DNA of 64,000 nt. Origin: Pseudorhodoplanes sinuspersici. GTDB lineage: Bacteria; Pseudomonadota; Alphaproteobacteria; Rhizobiales; Xanthobacteraceae. A program made the position numbers and the translations under genes. Shown in pieces: positions 7,609-17,545 of the stretch; within the stretch, counting starts at the first letter, position 1, and each line of letters opens with the position of its first letter. The notes beneath the pieces are model-generated. The model saw only the letters and a list, made by a program, of their open reading frames with translations. It had not been told where the DNA came from and did not search any database. The DNA lies in contig NZ_CP021112.1 of the NCBI RefSeq assembly GCF_002119765.1, forward strand, positions 3,032,501 through 3,096,500, written 5' to 3'.

Positions 7609-8487
7609 ATGGCTGGACCCGCAACAGGTTTCGCAGATCGCACGCGCTCGAATGGCGCCACACGGCCGCGTCCGGCGCGCTCCGAGTCATTTTTGGTGCG
7701 CTGGCTCATCATTGGCGTGTCGCTGACGTTTCTTTTTATTTTCCTGGTGTTGCCGCTGGTCACCGTGTTCGTACAGGCCTTCGCGCGCGGCATCGGCCCT
7801 TACTTCGATGCACTGACCGACCCCGACGCCGTGTCGGCGATCCAGTTGACGATTCTGGTCGCCTCCATTTCCGTCGTGCTGAATTTGATATTCGGTCTCG
7901 TTGCCGCTTGGGCGATCGCGAAGTTTGAATTTCCCGGCAAAAGCCTTTTGATCACGCTGATCGATCTGCCGTTCTCGGTGAGTCCGGTCATCTCCGGTCT
8001 GGTTTTCGTGCTGCTGTTCGGCGCGCAGGGCTTCTTCGGCGCGTGGTTGATCGAGCATGACGTCAAGATCATCTTCGCCTTGCCTGGTATTGTGCTGGCG
8101 ACGCTGCTGGTGACATTCCCGTTCGTTGCGCGAGAACTGATCCCGCTGATGCAGGAGCAGGGCACGCAGGAGGAAGAGGCCGCGATCTCGCTCGGCGCCT
8201 CCGGCCTGCAGACCTTCTTCCGCGTGACGTTGCCGAATGTGAAATGGGCGCTGCTTTACGGCGTACTTCTCTGCAATGCGCGCGCGATGGGCGAGTTCGG
8301 CGCGGTGGCGGTGGTGTCCGGTCATATCCGCGGCGAGACCAACACCATGCCGCTGCATATCGAAATTCTCTACAACGAATACCAGTTCATGGCCTCGTTC
8401 GCGGTGGCGTCTCTCCTGGCGCTGCTGGCGCTGGTGACGCTGATCGCCAAGGTCGTGCTGGAACGGTTCGCGATATCGGAGCGATGA
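7609..8487 (+). CDS. cysW: Sulfate ABC transporter permease CysW
   Basis: A 292-residue permease with six hydrophobic segments, [20 protein letters not shown], the EAA motif [20 protein letters not shown], and [20 protein letters not shown] near the C-terminus, all characteristic of CysW. The ATG follows GAGATCATC. It lies between cysT and cysA with almost no spacing and forms the heterodimeric membrane domain with CysT. Confidence 0.95.
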   Translation: MAGPATGFADRTRSNGATRPRPARSESFLVRWLIIGVSLTFLFIFLVLPLVTVFVQAFARGIGPYFDALTDPDAVSAIQLTILVASISVVLNLIFGLVAAWAIAKFEFPGKSLLITLIDLPFSVSPVISGLVFVLLFGAQGFFGAWLIEHDVKIIFALPGIVLATLLVTFPFVARELIPLMQEQGTQEEEAAISLGASGLQTFFRVTLPNVKWALLYGVLLCNARAMGEFGAVAVVSGHIRGETNTMPLHIEILYNEYQFMASFAVASLLALLALVTLIAKVVLERFAISER

Positions 8488-8488
8488 G

Positions 8489-9532
8489 ATGAAAATCGAC
8501 ATTCGCAATGTCACCAAGCGCTTCGGCGACTTTACGGCGCTGAATGGCGTCGACCTCGAAGTGAAGTCGGGCGAACTGGTCGCGTTGCTTGGCCCATCCG
8601 GCTCCGGCAAGACGACGCTGCTGCGGATCATTGCCGGTCTCGAATGGCCAGACACCGGCCACGTTATGTTTGATGGTACCGATGCCTTGTCGCGCAGTGT
8701 GCGCGAGCGCCATGTCGGCTTCGTGTTCCAGCATTATGCGCTGTTCCGGCATATGAGCGTGTTCGAGAATATCGCATTCGGTCTGCGGGTGCGGCCGCGC
8801 CGTCAGCGTCTCAGCGAGGAGAAGATTCGCCAGAAGGTCGACGAATTGCTTGACCTTGTGCAGCTCAAATGGCTGGCGGACCGATATCCGTCGCAACTCT
8901 CCGGCGGGCAGCGCCAGCGTATCGCGCTGGCGCGCGCGCTGGCGATCGAGCCGCGCGTTCTGCTGCTCGACGAGCCATTCGGTGCGCTGGATGCAAAGGT
9001 GCGCAAGGAGCTGCGCCGCTGGCTGCGCAGCCTGCACGAGGACATCCACGTCACCTCGGTGTTCGTCACGCACGACCAGGAAGAAGCGCTGGAAGTCGCC
9101 GACCGCGTAGTGGTGATGGACAAGGGCCGGATCGAGCAAGTCGGTGCCCCCGAGGATGTACATGACCGCCCGGCGACAGCCTTCGTGCATGAATTCATCG
9201 GCGAGTCACTGATGCTGCCGATCACGGTGCAGGACCAGCGGGTGCATGTGGAAGGCCGGCCATTGTCGATCGATCCCCAAGGCGCTGCGAATGGGGCGGC
9301 CAGGCTGTTCGTGCGTCCGCACGAGATCGACGTGGTCGCCGCCGACGGAGCGACCCTTACGGGCGTGGTCAAGCGCGTGCACGGCCTTGGCGCGGCGCGG
9401 CGGGTCGAGGTGTTGCTGTCGGCGCCGGAAACGCTGGTCGAGATCGACACCCCGCGGAACCTGCCGGTCGAAGTCGGTGCCACCATCGGCCTCAAGCCGC
9501 AGCGCTACCGGATTTTTGCCGACCCGCACTAG
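8489..9532 (+). CDS. cysA: Sulfate ABC transporter ATP-binding protein CysA
   Basis: A 347-residue ATPase with Walker [10 protein letters not shown] (35-43), Q-loop VFQHYALF, signature LSGGQ (137-141), Walker [12 protein letters not shown] (158-168) and H-loop FVTHDQEEA. From about 235 a C-terminal regulatory TOBE-like domain contains [20 protein letters not shown]. It powers CysTW and begins one base after the cysW stop. No clear terminator follows before ilvC. Confidence 0.96.
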   Translation: MKIDIRNVTKRFGDFTALNGVDLEVKSGELVALLGPSGSGKTTLLRIIAGLEWPDTGHVMFDGTDALSRSVRERHVGFVFQHYALFRHMSVFENIAFGLRVRPRRQRLSEEKIRQKVDELLDLVQLKWLADRYPSQLSGGQRQRIALARALAIEPRVLLLDEPFGALDAKVRKELRRWLRSLHEDIHVTSVFVTHDQEEALEVADRVVVMDKGRIEQVGAPEDVHDRPATAFVHEFIGESLMLPITVQDQRVHVEGRPLSIDPQGAANGAARLFVRPHEIDVVAADGATLTGVVKRVHGLGAARRVEVLLSAPETLVEIDTPRNLPVEVGATIGLKPQRYRIFADPH

Positions 9533-9645
9533 CGCCCGACGCTTCCGCCGAGCGGGGACGGACCGAGATATGATCATTCGACCGGGGCCGATGCCGCCTC
9601 CGGGACTTGTCGCGGGCCCGCCATACCCCTAGAAACCTCGCCTGA

Positions 9646-10734
<1,089 letters not shown>

Positions 10735-10761
10735 TCTGATCCGAAACGATCGAATTGCAAA

Positions 10762-10790
10762 GGGCTCGCTTCGGCGGGCCCTTTTTTGTT
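10762..10790 (+). terminator. Intrinsic terminator of ilvC
   Basis: GGGCTCGC pairs with GCGGGCCC around a TTCG tetraloop (10762-10781, one G-T pair), followed by six Ts. It lies 27 bases after the ilvC stop. Confidence 0.9.
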
Positions 10791-10988
10791 TGTGCAACGC
10801 GTGATGGGCGATATCGCCATCGGCCGAATATTCGCTTGCTTTCACGTCGGCAATTCAGTCGACTTGGACGTGTCGCCCGCGTGAAGGATATCGCTTCGCG
10901 CGAACACAAGACGTCAAACAATAAGCTGGGCCACGGCTTCCTCTCATCAAAGCCGGAAAGGCTCGGAACGGTCGGGGAGGCCACTTAC

Positions 10989-11936
10989 ATGTTCGACAAG
11001 AAGGCATGTTGTATTATTGCGCTCATGGTCTCGCTGCTGGTGCCGGTGACGGCATCCGCACAAGGCTCGCGCAACATTGAGCTTATCGTTCCGTTTCCTG
11101 CGGGCGGCGTCACCGATCTGGTTGCGCGGATACTGTCGGAGCGCTTGTCGAAAGACCTCGATCAAACGATCGTCGTGATCAACAGAGACGGCGCGGGCGG
11201 TACCATCGGTGCGACCGCGACGGCGGTGGCGGCACCGGATGGCGTCACACTGGGCTTTTCGGCGATGGGGGTCATCACCGGCCGGCCGCATCTGCGCAGC
11301 GATCTGCGCTACAATGTGAATTCATTCGACTATATCTGCCAGGTGGCGATTACGCCGACCGTGATTGTGGTATCGCCCGAGAGCCCCTATCGGTCGCTGA
11401 AGGATCTGTTCGATCAGGCTCGCCAAACACCTGACAAACTCACCTACGGCCATCCCGGGCACGGCAGCATCCCGCATCTGCAGATGCTCGATCTGTCTTC
11501 GCGAGCCGGCGTTACGCTGACGTCGGTGCCGTTCCGCGGCGACGCGCCGGCACGCACCGCATTGATCGGAAAGCATATCGACATTCAGATGTCGGGCGAC
11601 GCCGGGGGTATCGGCAATATGCGCGCGCTGGCGATCATCGCGCGCGAACGCACGCCAAGTTTGCCGGATGTGCCGACCACGAACGAACTCGGCTTCGGCG
11701 AGGGCTTTGCGACACCGTTCGGCTTATATGCGCCGAAGGGCGTGCCGGCGGCTGCGCTGACCCGGTTGCGCAAGGCTTGCGCAGATACGGTGGCGTCCCA
11801 GAGCTTTCGCGCGGCGATGACGAAATCCGGACAGACGGTCGATTATTTCGATGGGCCGGAATTCGCCGCGCGGATGGAGCAGGTCTCACGGCTCGTCGGC
11901 GACCTGGTCGAGAAAATGCCGGCGCTGAAAAACTAG
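10989..11936 (+). CDS. Bug/TctC family solute-binding protein (orphan)
   Basis: A 315-residue periplasmic receptor. The signal peptide is at 1-26 (IIALMVSLLVPVTASAQ), followed by the Bug signature IELIVPFPAGGVTDLVAR, GTIGATA, LTYGHPGHGSIPHLQ and a C-terminal GLYAPKGVPAAALTRLRKAC. Bug proteins serve tripartite tricarboxylate transporters, but no tctA or tctB is nearby, as is common for orphan Bugs. It is a close paralogue of the gene at 16258-17217. The ATG at 10989 is chosen because it starts the signal peptide; the frame is open much further upstream. Confidence 0.88.
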   Translation: MFDKKACCIIALMVSLLVPVTASAQGSRNIELIVPFPAGGVTDLVARILSERLSKDLDQTIVVINRDGAGGTIGATATAVAAPDGVTLGFSAMGVITGRPHLRSDLRYNVNSFDYICQVAITPTVIVVSPESPYRSLKDLFDQARQTPDKLTYGHPGHGSIPHLQMLDLSSRAGVTLTSVPFRGDAPARTALIGKHIDIQMSGDAGGIGNMRALAIIARERTPSLPDVPTTNELGFGEGFATPFGLYAPKGVPAAALTRLRKACADTVASQSFRAAMTKSGQTVDYFDGPEFAARMEQVSRLVGDLVEKMPALKN

Positions 11937-12285
11937 GGGCTTTCTGGTTTTGATGGATCACAGCCAAAAATGCTCCGGGTAGACAGAGGCCCGCATTCGC
12001 GTCACCATGGCGTCGCTGGTCAATATCGGGAGAGCATGATGGATTGTGAGCCAATGCTGTGCATCATTGGCGAAGGCTATGCCGCCCGCGCGTGCGGCGA
12101 ATCGAAGTTCAATCTGAATTCCGCGCCACAAACGGTGGTTGGGTGCCGCTCGGCGGCGATCCGGGCGAGGATCTTGTCATCATTTTCCGCCGCCACCTGA
12201 CCGGAACCGGCGCGCCGACACTGGTGTTGTTGCTCAACCTGCTCTCTGAGATTTCGATCGCGTGGTAAAGCCCGAACCAGCGGCC
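11937..12285. other. 349-bp stretch without a confident gene
   Basis: It lies between the Bug gene and the OpuF-like ATPase. Two short overlapping plus-strand frames exist (from 11970 and 12059). One ends in LVIIFRRHLTGTGAPTLVLL. Neither has a clear ribosome-binding site, signal peptide or family match that I recognise. It may be a decayed gene or simply the upstream region of the importer. No terminator-like hairpin with a U-tract was seen. Confidence 0.4.
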
Positions 12286-13062
12286 ATGATCGCGTTCGAC
12301 GCCGTTACCAAGCGTTACGGCGACAATGTGCGCCCGGCGCTCGACAATATCTCGCTCGACATTCAATCCGGCGAATTCATTGTCATGGTTGGACAATCCG
12401 GTTCGGGCAAGTCGACGCTGCTTGGCATGATCAACCGGCTGATCGACCCGAGCGAGGGCGTCGTTTGGTTCGAGGGCGAGGATGTGCAACACCTCGATCC
12501 GGTCCTGCTGCGCCGGCACATCGGCTACGTGTTTCAACATGTCGGATTGTTTCCGCACATGACTCTGGCGGAGAATATCGGCATCACGCCACGCCTCCTC
12601 GGCTGGGACGAGGCGCGCATCGCGGCCCGCACCGAAGAACTATTGACCTTGGTTCAACTGCCGCCGGAGCAATACCGGGATCGTATCCCGTCAGAATTGT
12701 CCGGCGGCCAGCGCCAGCGCATCGGTGTTGCGCGCGCCATCGCCGCCAAGCCACGCGTTGTCTTGATGGACGAACCGTTCGGTGCGCTGGATCTGCGAAC
12801 CCGCGATGCCCTGAGCCGTGACTATCGCAAGCTGCACGAGGCACTTCAACTCACCACCGTCATGATCACCCATGATGTGATCGAGGCCGTGCTGCTTGCG
12901 GATCGCATCGCGGTTTTGCAGGACGGCCGCATTGCAGGTCTCGGCACGCCGCATGATCTCGTGACGAATCCGCCAAACGATGACGTGCGGGCCCTGATGG
13001 ACATGCCGCGCCAGCAGGCCGAGCGATTGAATGCGCTGATGCGTGAAAGCGCCGCGTCATGA
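12286..13062 (+). CDS. OpuF-like osmolyte ABC transporter ATP-binding protein
   Basis: A 258-residue ATPase with Walker A GQSGSGKST (36-44), YVFQHVGLFPHMTLAENI, signature LSGGQ, Walker [13 protein letters not shown] and ITHDVIEAVLLADR. This fits the glycine betaine/choline (OpuCA/ProV-like) subfamily without C-terminal CBS domains. The ATG at 12286 gives the usual MI.FD.VTKRY start; an in-frame GTG at 12262 would add eight residues. Its stop overlaps the fused permease/receptor gene by 4 bases. I infer uptake of betaine, choline or a similar quaternary amine. Confidence 0.85.
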   Translation: MIAFDAVTKRYGDNVRPALDNISLDIQSGEFIVMVGQSGSGKSTLLGMINRLIDPSEGVVWFEGEDVQHLDPVLLRRHIGYVFQHVGLFPHMTLAENIGITPRLLGWDEARIAARTEELLTLVQLPPEQYRDRIPSELSGGQRQRIGVARAIAAKPRVVLMDEPFGALDLRTRDALSRDYRKLHEALQLTTVMITHDVIEAVLLADRIAVLQDGRIAGLGTPHDLVTNPPNDDVRALMDMPRQQAERLNALMRESAAS

Positions 13063-14603
13063 GCATCGATCCCGCCATCGCCGATGCGTGGTCACGGCTG
13101 CCCGATTATCTCAGCCAGCATGTGCTGGTGAGTCTGACCGCACTCGCCATCGGATTAGCGATCAGCCTGCCGCTGGCGCTGTTTTCCGTCCGCCGGCCCT
13201 ATCTGCGCGACGTGGTGCTTGGCATTGCCAGCATCGTGCAGACGATTCCCGGCCTTGCGCTGCTTGCGCTGTTCTATCCGCTGCTGCTTGGTACAGCTTC
13301 GCTGACGGCGCGCTTTCTCGGCTTCGATTTTTCCGCACTCGGCTTTTTGCCGTCCGTCCTGGCACTGGCGCTCTATTCAATGCTGCCGGTGTTGCGCAAT
13401 ACCATCACCGGCATCGAGGGTGTTGATCCCGACTTGCGTTGGGCGGCACAGGGCGTCGGCATGACCGAGCGGCAATCTCTGTTCATGGTGGAATTGCCCC
13501 TCGCCATTCCGGTGATCATGGCCGGCATCCGCACCGCGGCCGTATGGGTGATCGGTACGGCAACGCTGTCGACGCCGATTGGCCAGACCAGTTTGGGCAA
13601 TTACATCTTCAGCGGCCTGCAGACACAGAACTGGATCTCCGTGCTGTTCGGCTGTGTCGCGGCGGCATTGCTGGCGATGGCGGTCGATCAATTGCTGGCG
13701 CTGATGGAGCGGGGTGCCGCATCCCGCCGCCGCTCGCCCGTTATTGCCGGATTTATCGGGCTGTTCCTCATCGTCAGCCTCGCGCTCGCGCCCGCCTGGG
13801 GCGCGCGCAAAGCGGATTATGTGATCGGCGCCAAGACATTTTCCGAACAATATATTCTTGCGGCTTTGATGGCGCAGTCTCTCGAAGCGCAGGGCCTGAC
13901 TGCGCGCCGCCGCGAAGGTCTCGGCTCCAACATCATCTTTGCCGCGCTCGTCGCCAACGACATCGACGCCTATGTGGAATATACCGGGACGATCTGGGCG
14001 ACGATGATGAAGCGCAGCGATATCAAATCGCGCGCCGAGACTTTGGCCGAAGTCACGCAATGGCTGGAGCGCGAGCACGGCGTCCGGCTTGCGGGCGCGC
14101 TCGGCTTCGAAAACGCCTATGCCCTTGCGATGAAGCGTTCGGAGGCGGAACGGCTCGGCATCCGCACCATCGCCGATCTCGCACGTGTTGCGCCGAACAT
14201 GTCGATCGCCGGCGATTACGAGTTCTTCGGACGTGCCGAATGGGCGGCCATCCGCGATGGCTATGGACTGCACTTCCGGGAAGAGCGTTCGATGCAGGCG
14301 GAGTTCATGTACCCGGCCGTGGGCAACGAGGTGGATGTGATCGCAGCCTATACCAGCGACGGGCGCATCGCGCAGTTCGACCTCGTCGTGCTGGACGATC
14401 CCAAGCATGTCATCCCGCCCTATGATGCGGTGCTGCTGCTGTCGCCCAAGCGCGCCAAGGACACGGCATTGATCAACGCTCTGAAACCGCTGAATGGCGC
14501 CATCGACGTCGCGCTGATGCGCGAGGCGAACCTGCGCGCCAACCAGGGCGAGTCCCCGGACAATGTGGCGCGCTGGCTGTGGGACAAACTGCGCGGCAAA
14601 TGA
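13059..14603 (+). CDS. Fused permease/substrate-binding protein (OpuF type)
   Basis: A 514-residue fusion. Residues 1-230 are a ProW/OpuCB-like permease with hydrophobic segments, SIVQTIPGLALLALF and an EAA-like region around VGMTERQSLFMVELPLAI. After a short linker and another hydrophobic segment, residues about 250-514 are an OpuAC-type receptor (VIGAKTFSEQYILAALMAQS, AYVEYTGTIWATMMK, YTSDGRIAQFDLVVLDD). Such permease-receptor fusions are known from the OpuF system. The receptor would be tethered to the outer face of the membrane, so no free binding protein is required, and none is present. Confidence 0.88.
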   Translation: MSIDPAIADAWSRLPDYLSQHVLVSLTALAIGLAISLPLALFSVRRPYLRDVVLGIASIVQTIPGLALLALFYPLLLGTASLTARFLGFDFSALGFLPSVLALALYSMLPVLRNTITGIEGVDPDLRWAAQGVGMTERQSLFMVELPLAIPVIMAGIRTAAVWVIGTATLSTPIGQTSLGNYIFSGLQTQNWISVLFGCVAAALLAMAVDQLLALMERGAASRRRSPVIAGFIGLFLIVSLALAPAWGARKADYVIGAKTFSEQYILAALMAQSLEAQGLTARRREGLGSNIIFAALVANDIDAYVEYTGTIWATMMKRSDIKSRAETLAEVTQWLEREHGVRLAGALGFENAYALAMKRSEAERLGIRTIADLARVAPNMSIAGDYEFFGRAEWAAIRDGYGLHFREERSMQAEFMYPAVGNEVDVIAAYTSDGRIAQFDLVVLDDPKHVIPPYDAVLLLSPKRAKDTALINALKPLNGAIDVALMREANLRANQGESPDNVARWLWDKLRGK

Positions 14604-14652
14604 TGTTCTCGAAGCGATAAGTGCCGGGGCAAGCCTGGGATGCACCCGAGAG

Positions 14653-15711
14653 CTACCCCTTCGGAAACATCACTTTGTCGAGCAGCCACTGCGACATTTT
14701 CAGCTTCTCCCCGCGCGGCAATTTTTTGAATCCCTCGTCGTGGAATTCCTTATTCGGCCAGGTAGCCGCCGCGGTCACGGCCATGCGCGTTTTCACCTGC
14801 TCCTTGGTGACATTGAAGACCATGAGATCGCGCGCGAACACCAGCGGTCCATCATAGTTCTTGCGTACCGCGGCGAGATGACCCGGCAGCGTATCGTCGT
14901 CGTTATAGAAATGATAGCCGACGGCCAGCCGCGGATTGCAGAGCGCCAGCACCTTGCCAGCTTCTTCCGGATCGGAATGCGCTACGGTGCAGACACCGCG
15001 CGCGGTACGCTCGTCGTAACCGGCGCGCTCCATCATCACCTGCCAGCGATCGAATGTCTCGTGGATCAGGATGTCCGCGCCCTTGCCATTTTCGGCCATG
15101 AAGTACGACGGTGTTGTGTCGCCGGAATAGACCAGCGTCAGCCCGTGCCATTCCAGCCGCAGACTCACCGGGCCGTCATAGATATGCACCGCCGGGAACG
15201 AGGTGATCTTCACGCCATTCTTGTCGTAGATCACGCAGACTTTCGAATAATCGAATTCATGCACATCGATCTCAGAACCGACCAGTGGCAACAGGCCGTG
15301 ACGGGTATCGGCGTCCCATCGGAACGCAGCCACCTGATGCTGTACGAAATGCTTCATGCCGTGCTCGGGAATTTTGCCTGACGGCCCATACACCTGCAGC
15401 GGATGCATGCGCCCGCCGGACCATCCGCCCTGACGGATCTGCATGAAATCGCCGACGTGATCTGTGTGCAGATGCGTGGCGATCACAGCGGTAATCGCGT
15501 TGTAGGGAATTTCCAGCGACACGAAGTTGAGTTGTGTGCCGAAACCGAAATCCAACAGGAACCTGTCGCCGTTGCCGAGTTCGACCAGCCAGCCGGTATT
15601 GGCCTGCGCCTTTCGCAAATAAGGCCGCCCGGTGCCGAGTGCGATAATGCGCATTTCATCCGGCGCCAGCGCCTCTGTATTGGGAAAATAGTGGTCACGG
15701 TACTCGCGCAT
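14653..15711 (-). CDS. Metallo-beta-lactamase fold hydrolase
   Basis: A 352-residue hydrolase with the zinc motif HLHTDH (His80-x-His82-x-Asp84-His85), a later GDTTPSYF metal-ligand segment and a C-terminal VGYHFYND His. RIIALGTGRPYLRKAQANTG and WLVELGNGDRFLLDFGFG match a group often labelled GntH-like from guanitoxin clusters. No other guanitoxin gene is here, so the substrate is unknown. The ATG at 15711 has GGAG six bases upstream; the in-frame TTG at 15714 is rejected. It is the last gene of the minus-strand Bug-MarR-hydrolase operon. Confidence 0.82.
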   Translation of the reverse strand: MREYRDHYFPNTEALAPDEMRIIALGTGRPYLRKAQANTGWLVELGNGDRFLLDFGFGTQLNFVSLEIPYNAITAVIATHLHTDHVGDFMQIRQGGWSGGRMHPLQVYGPSGKIPEHGMKHFVQHQVAAFRWDADTRHGLLPLVGSEIDVHEFDYSKVCVIYDKNGVKITSFPAVHIYDGPVSLRLEWHGLTLVYSGDTTPSYFMAENGKGADILIHETFDRWQVMMERAGYDERTARGVCTVAHSDPEEAGKVLALCNPRLAVGYHFYNDDDTLPGHLAAVRKNYDGPLVFARDLMVFNVTKEQVKTRMAVTAAATWPNKEFHDEGFKKLPRGEKLKMSQWLLDKVMFPKG

Positions 15712-15734
15712 CAATCACTCCAAAACAACTGGCA

Positions 15735-16241
15735 TCAGGCCACGGATTTTGCCGTCCTTTGCTCTGGCAATCCGAGAAAGGGTTCGTAATTCTCACTCAC
15801 TTTGACGAGCAGGCGCGTGAATTGCTCGCGTTCGTTCGCCGTCAAAGAGGCGAGGAAAAAATCACGCTCCTGCATGATGACTTCGAAAGCCGCCTCATAG
15901 AGGGAGCGGCCAAGTTTGGTCAGCTCCAGCTCGGTGATGCGCGCCTCGCCGGCCGGTTTATTCCGTGTGATCACGCCGGCGCGTGCGAATCGGTCGATCA
16001 TGCGACTCAACGTCGACGGATCGGTGGCGATGTAATTGGCGACATCGGCCGGACGGTTGAATGGCGTATTCGCAAGCGTCGCCAGCAGGCGCCAATCATG
16101 GATCGTCAGTCGCTTGACGCGAAACGCTTTCTCAAGCCGCATGTTCAGCCGTCGGCTGAGCGAATTCAGCACGAAGGGAACGAAGCGTTCAAGATCGAAA
16201 GGTTTGCTCGCTGCATTCATGCGCACAGTTCTCTTGACCAT
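15735..16241 (-). CDS. MarR family transcriptional regulator
   Basis: A 168-residue winged-helix regulator. The recognition region is LATLANTPFNRPADVANYIA plus TDPSTLSRMIDRFARAGVI, followed by the wing RNKPAGEARITELELTKLG. MarR dimers bind small aromatic or phenolic ligands and release palindromic operators. The ATG at 16241 is preceded by GGAGACGGAG; a longer upstream frame runs into the Bug gene. It lies between the Bug and hydrolase genes with 16- and 23-base gaps. It probably controls this operon through the palindromes at 17278-17296. Confidence 0.88.
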   Translation of the reverse strand: MVKRTVRMNAASKPFDLERFVPFVLNSLSRRLNMRLEKAFRVKRLTIHDWRLLATLANTPFNRPADVANYIATDPSTLSRMIDRFARAGVITRNKPAGEARITELELTKLGRSLYEAAFEVIMQERDFFLASLTANEREQFTRLLVKVSENYEPFLGLPEQRTAKSVA

Positions 16242-16257
16242 CTCCGTCTCCGCGGGG

Positions 16258-17217
16258 TCAGTTTTTCGGCCTGCCAACCTTGGCAATCAGCGCCGCAATC
16301 GTGTTCGAATCCTGCGCGATGCGGTCGGCGAAAGCCGGGCCGTCAAGATAACTGACGTTCTGCCCGGACTTCTTCATCGCCTCGATAAACGCATCGGATT
16401 TCATCGCCGTCGCGCAGGCAGCGCGCAATTTGGTCAGCACTTCACCGGATAAGCCCTTCGGTGCGAATAAACCGTTTGGCGTGCCGAAACCGGTGTTCAA
16501 TCCGAGTTCCCTTGTCGAGGGCACATCTGGGAGACTTGCCAGACGATCGCCCGCAAAGACCGCAAGCGGGCGGATCTTTCCGATCACCGCGGCATCGCCT
16601 GACATGAGAATATCGATGTGATTGCCGAGAAGATTGTTGAGCGCCAGCGCATCCCCTCTGAATGGCACCGGCGTCAGTTTGAGGTTTTGATCGGAAGCCA
16701 ATTGCAGCATTAGCAGATGCGGCACGGTACCAGGCCCTGGATGGCCATAGGTCAGCTTGTCAGGGTTTCGCCGCGCATAAGCAATGAGATCCTTCAGGCT
16801 CTTGTGCGGACTCTCGTTGGACACTGAGGCGATGACGAACACATCCGTCGCCTGGCAGATGTAATCGAACGACTGGGCACTGTAGCGCAGGTCGTCGCGC
16901 AGATGAGGCTGTGCGGTGACAGGCCCCATTGCTGAAAAGACAATTGTATACCCATCCGGCTGCGCAGCGGCTGCGGCCGCAGCACCGATCGTTCCGGCGG
17001 CGCCATCCTTGTTGGTGACGACGGTCGCCTGGCCGAGTGTTTTCGAGATGCCCTCTGCCAGGGCACGCGCGGCGAGGTCGCTGTTCGCCCCGGCCGGAAA
17101 TGGCACGATCATTTCGATGGCACGCGAGGGATAGGCTTGCGCTAACGCAACCTGCGGCGGACAGGCGCCAAAAGCCAGCGCAACCCATGCGGCAGCGCTC
17201 AACATACGTCCCTTCAT
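16258..17217 (-). CDS. Bug/TctC family solute-binding protein
   Basis: A 319-residue periplasmic receptor. The signal peptide ends at PPQVALAQA, followed by IEMIVPFPAGANSDLAARAL, GTIGAAAAAAAQPDG, LTYGHPGPGTVPHLLMLQ and GLFAPKGLSGEVLTKLRAAC. It closely resembles the Bug protein at 10989-11936 (shared SFDYICQ, PHLR-DLRY). No TctAB membrane partners are encoded nearby. It is first in an operon with MarR and a metallohydrolase, suggesting it senses or imports the compound that induces MarR. The ATG at 17217 begins the signal peptide; the open frame upstream to 17499 lacks coding character. Confidence 0.88.
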   Translation of the reverse strand: MKGRMLSAAAWVALAFGACPPQVALAQAYPSRAIEMIVPFPAGANSDLAARALAEGISKTLGQATVVTNKDGAAGTIGAAAAAAAQPDGYTIVFSAMGPVTAQPHLRDDLRYSAQSFDYICQATDVFVIASVSNESPHKSLKDLIAYARRNPDKLTYGHPGPGTVPHLLMLQLASDQNLKLTPVPFRGDALALNNLLGNHIDILMSGDAAVIGKIRPLAVFAGDRLASLPDVPSTRELGLNTGFGTPNGLFAPKGLSGEVLTKLRAACATAMKSDAFIEAMKKSGQNVSYLDGPAFADRIAQDSNTIAALIAKVGRPKN

Positions 17218-17277
17218 GACATGCCCCGCAATCGCGCATGCGCGCTGGCTGGCCAACCGGCCTTGCCATTCCATCCA

Positions 17278-17296
17278 ATTGCATTTGCAATTGCAA
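17278..17296. promoter_or_regulatory. Overlapping MarR-type palindromes
   Basis: ATTGCA-TT-TGCAAT (17278-17291) and TTGCAATTGCAA (17285-17296) are both perfect palindromes and overlap. TTGC/GCAA half sites are common for MarR proteins. They lie 61 bases upstream of the Bug-MarR-hydrolase operon start. The rest of the 328-base divergent gap (17218-17545) holds no gene I can support. The site could also influence the divergent ABC operon starting at 17546. Confidence 0.55.
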
Positions 17297-17545
17297 GTGA
17301 GATTTATGGCCGCCCGGCCCGACGGGGGCAACAGGTTCAATTCCGATGCCTGCCGCCTTCGCCGGCATCGAGATATCCGTCTGCATAATCCCTTGCGTTT
17401 TCTGTGAACTTGATCCGTAAGAATGGCCGACGATCTTGCATCCCGGGGGCCTTTCCTAGAGCCGCATGGATAGCTGGTCCGCGGCCTTGCGTCGCGCAAC
17501 TCACTCGGTAATGTCTTTGCAAAAGTACAGGGAGCGGAGCGTCAC

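Noticed and set aside
9570-9632. 20-codon frame (starts MII, contains LV) before ilvC as a third ilv leader peptide
   Set aside because: Mostly Pro and Gly codons, no clustered Leu/Ile/Val run, and no terminator hairpin with a U-tract before ilvC.
12059-12268. Possible small gene in the gap before the OpuF-like ATPase
   Set aside because: No recognisable domain, weak start, and overlap with the possible GTG start of the ATPase. Recorded only as unassigned sequence.
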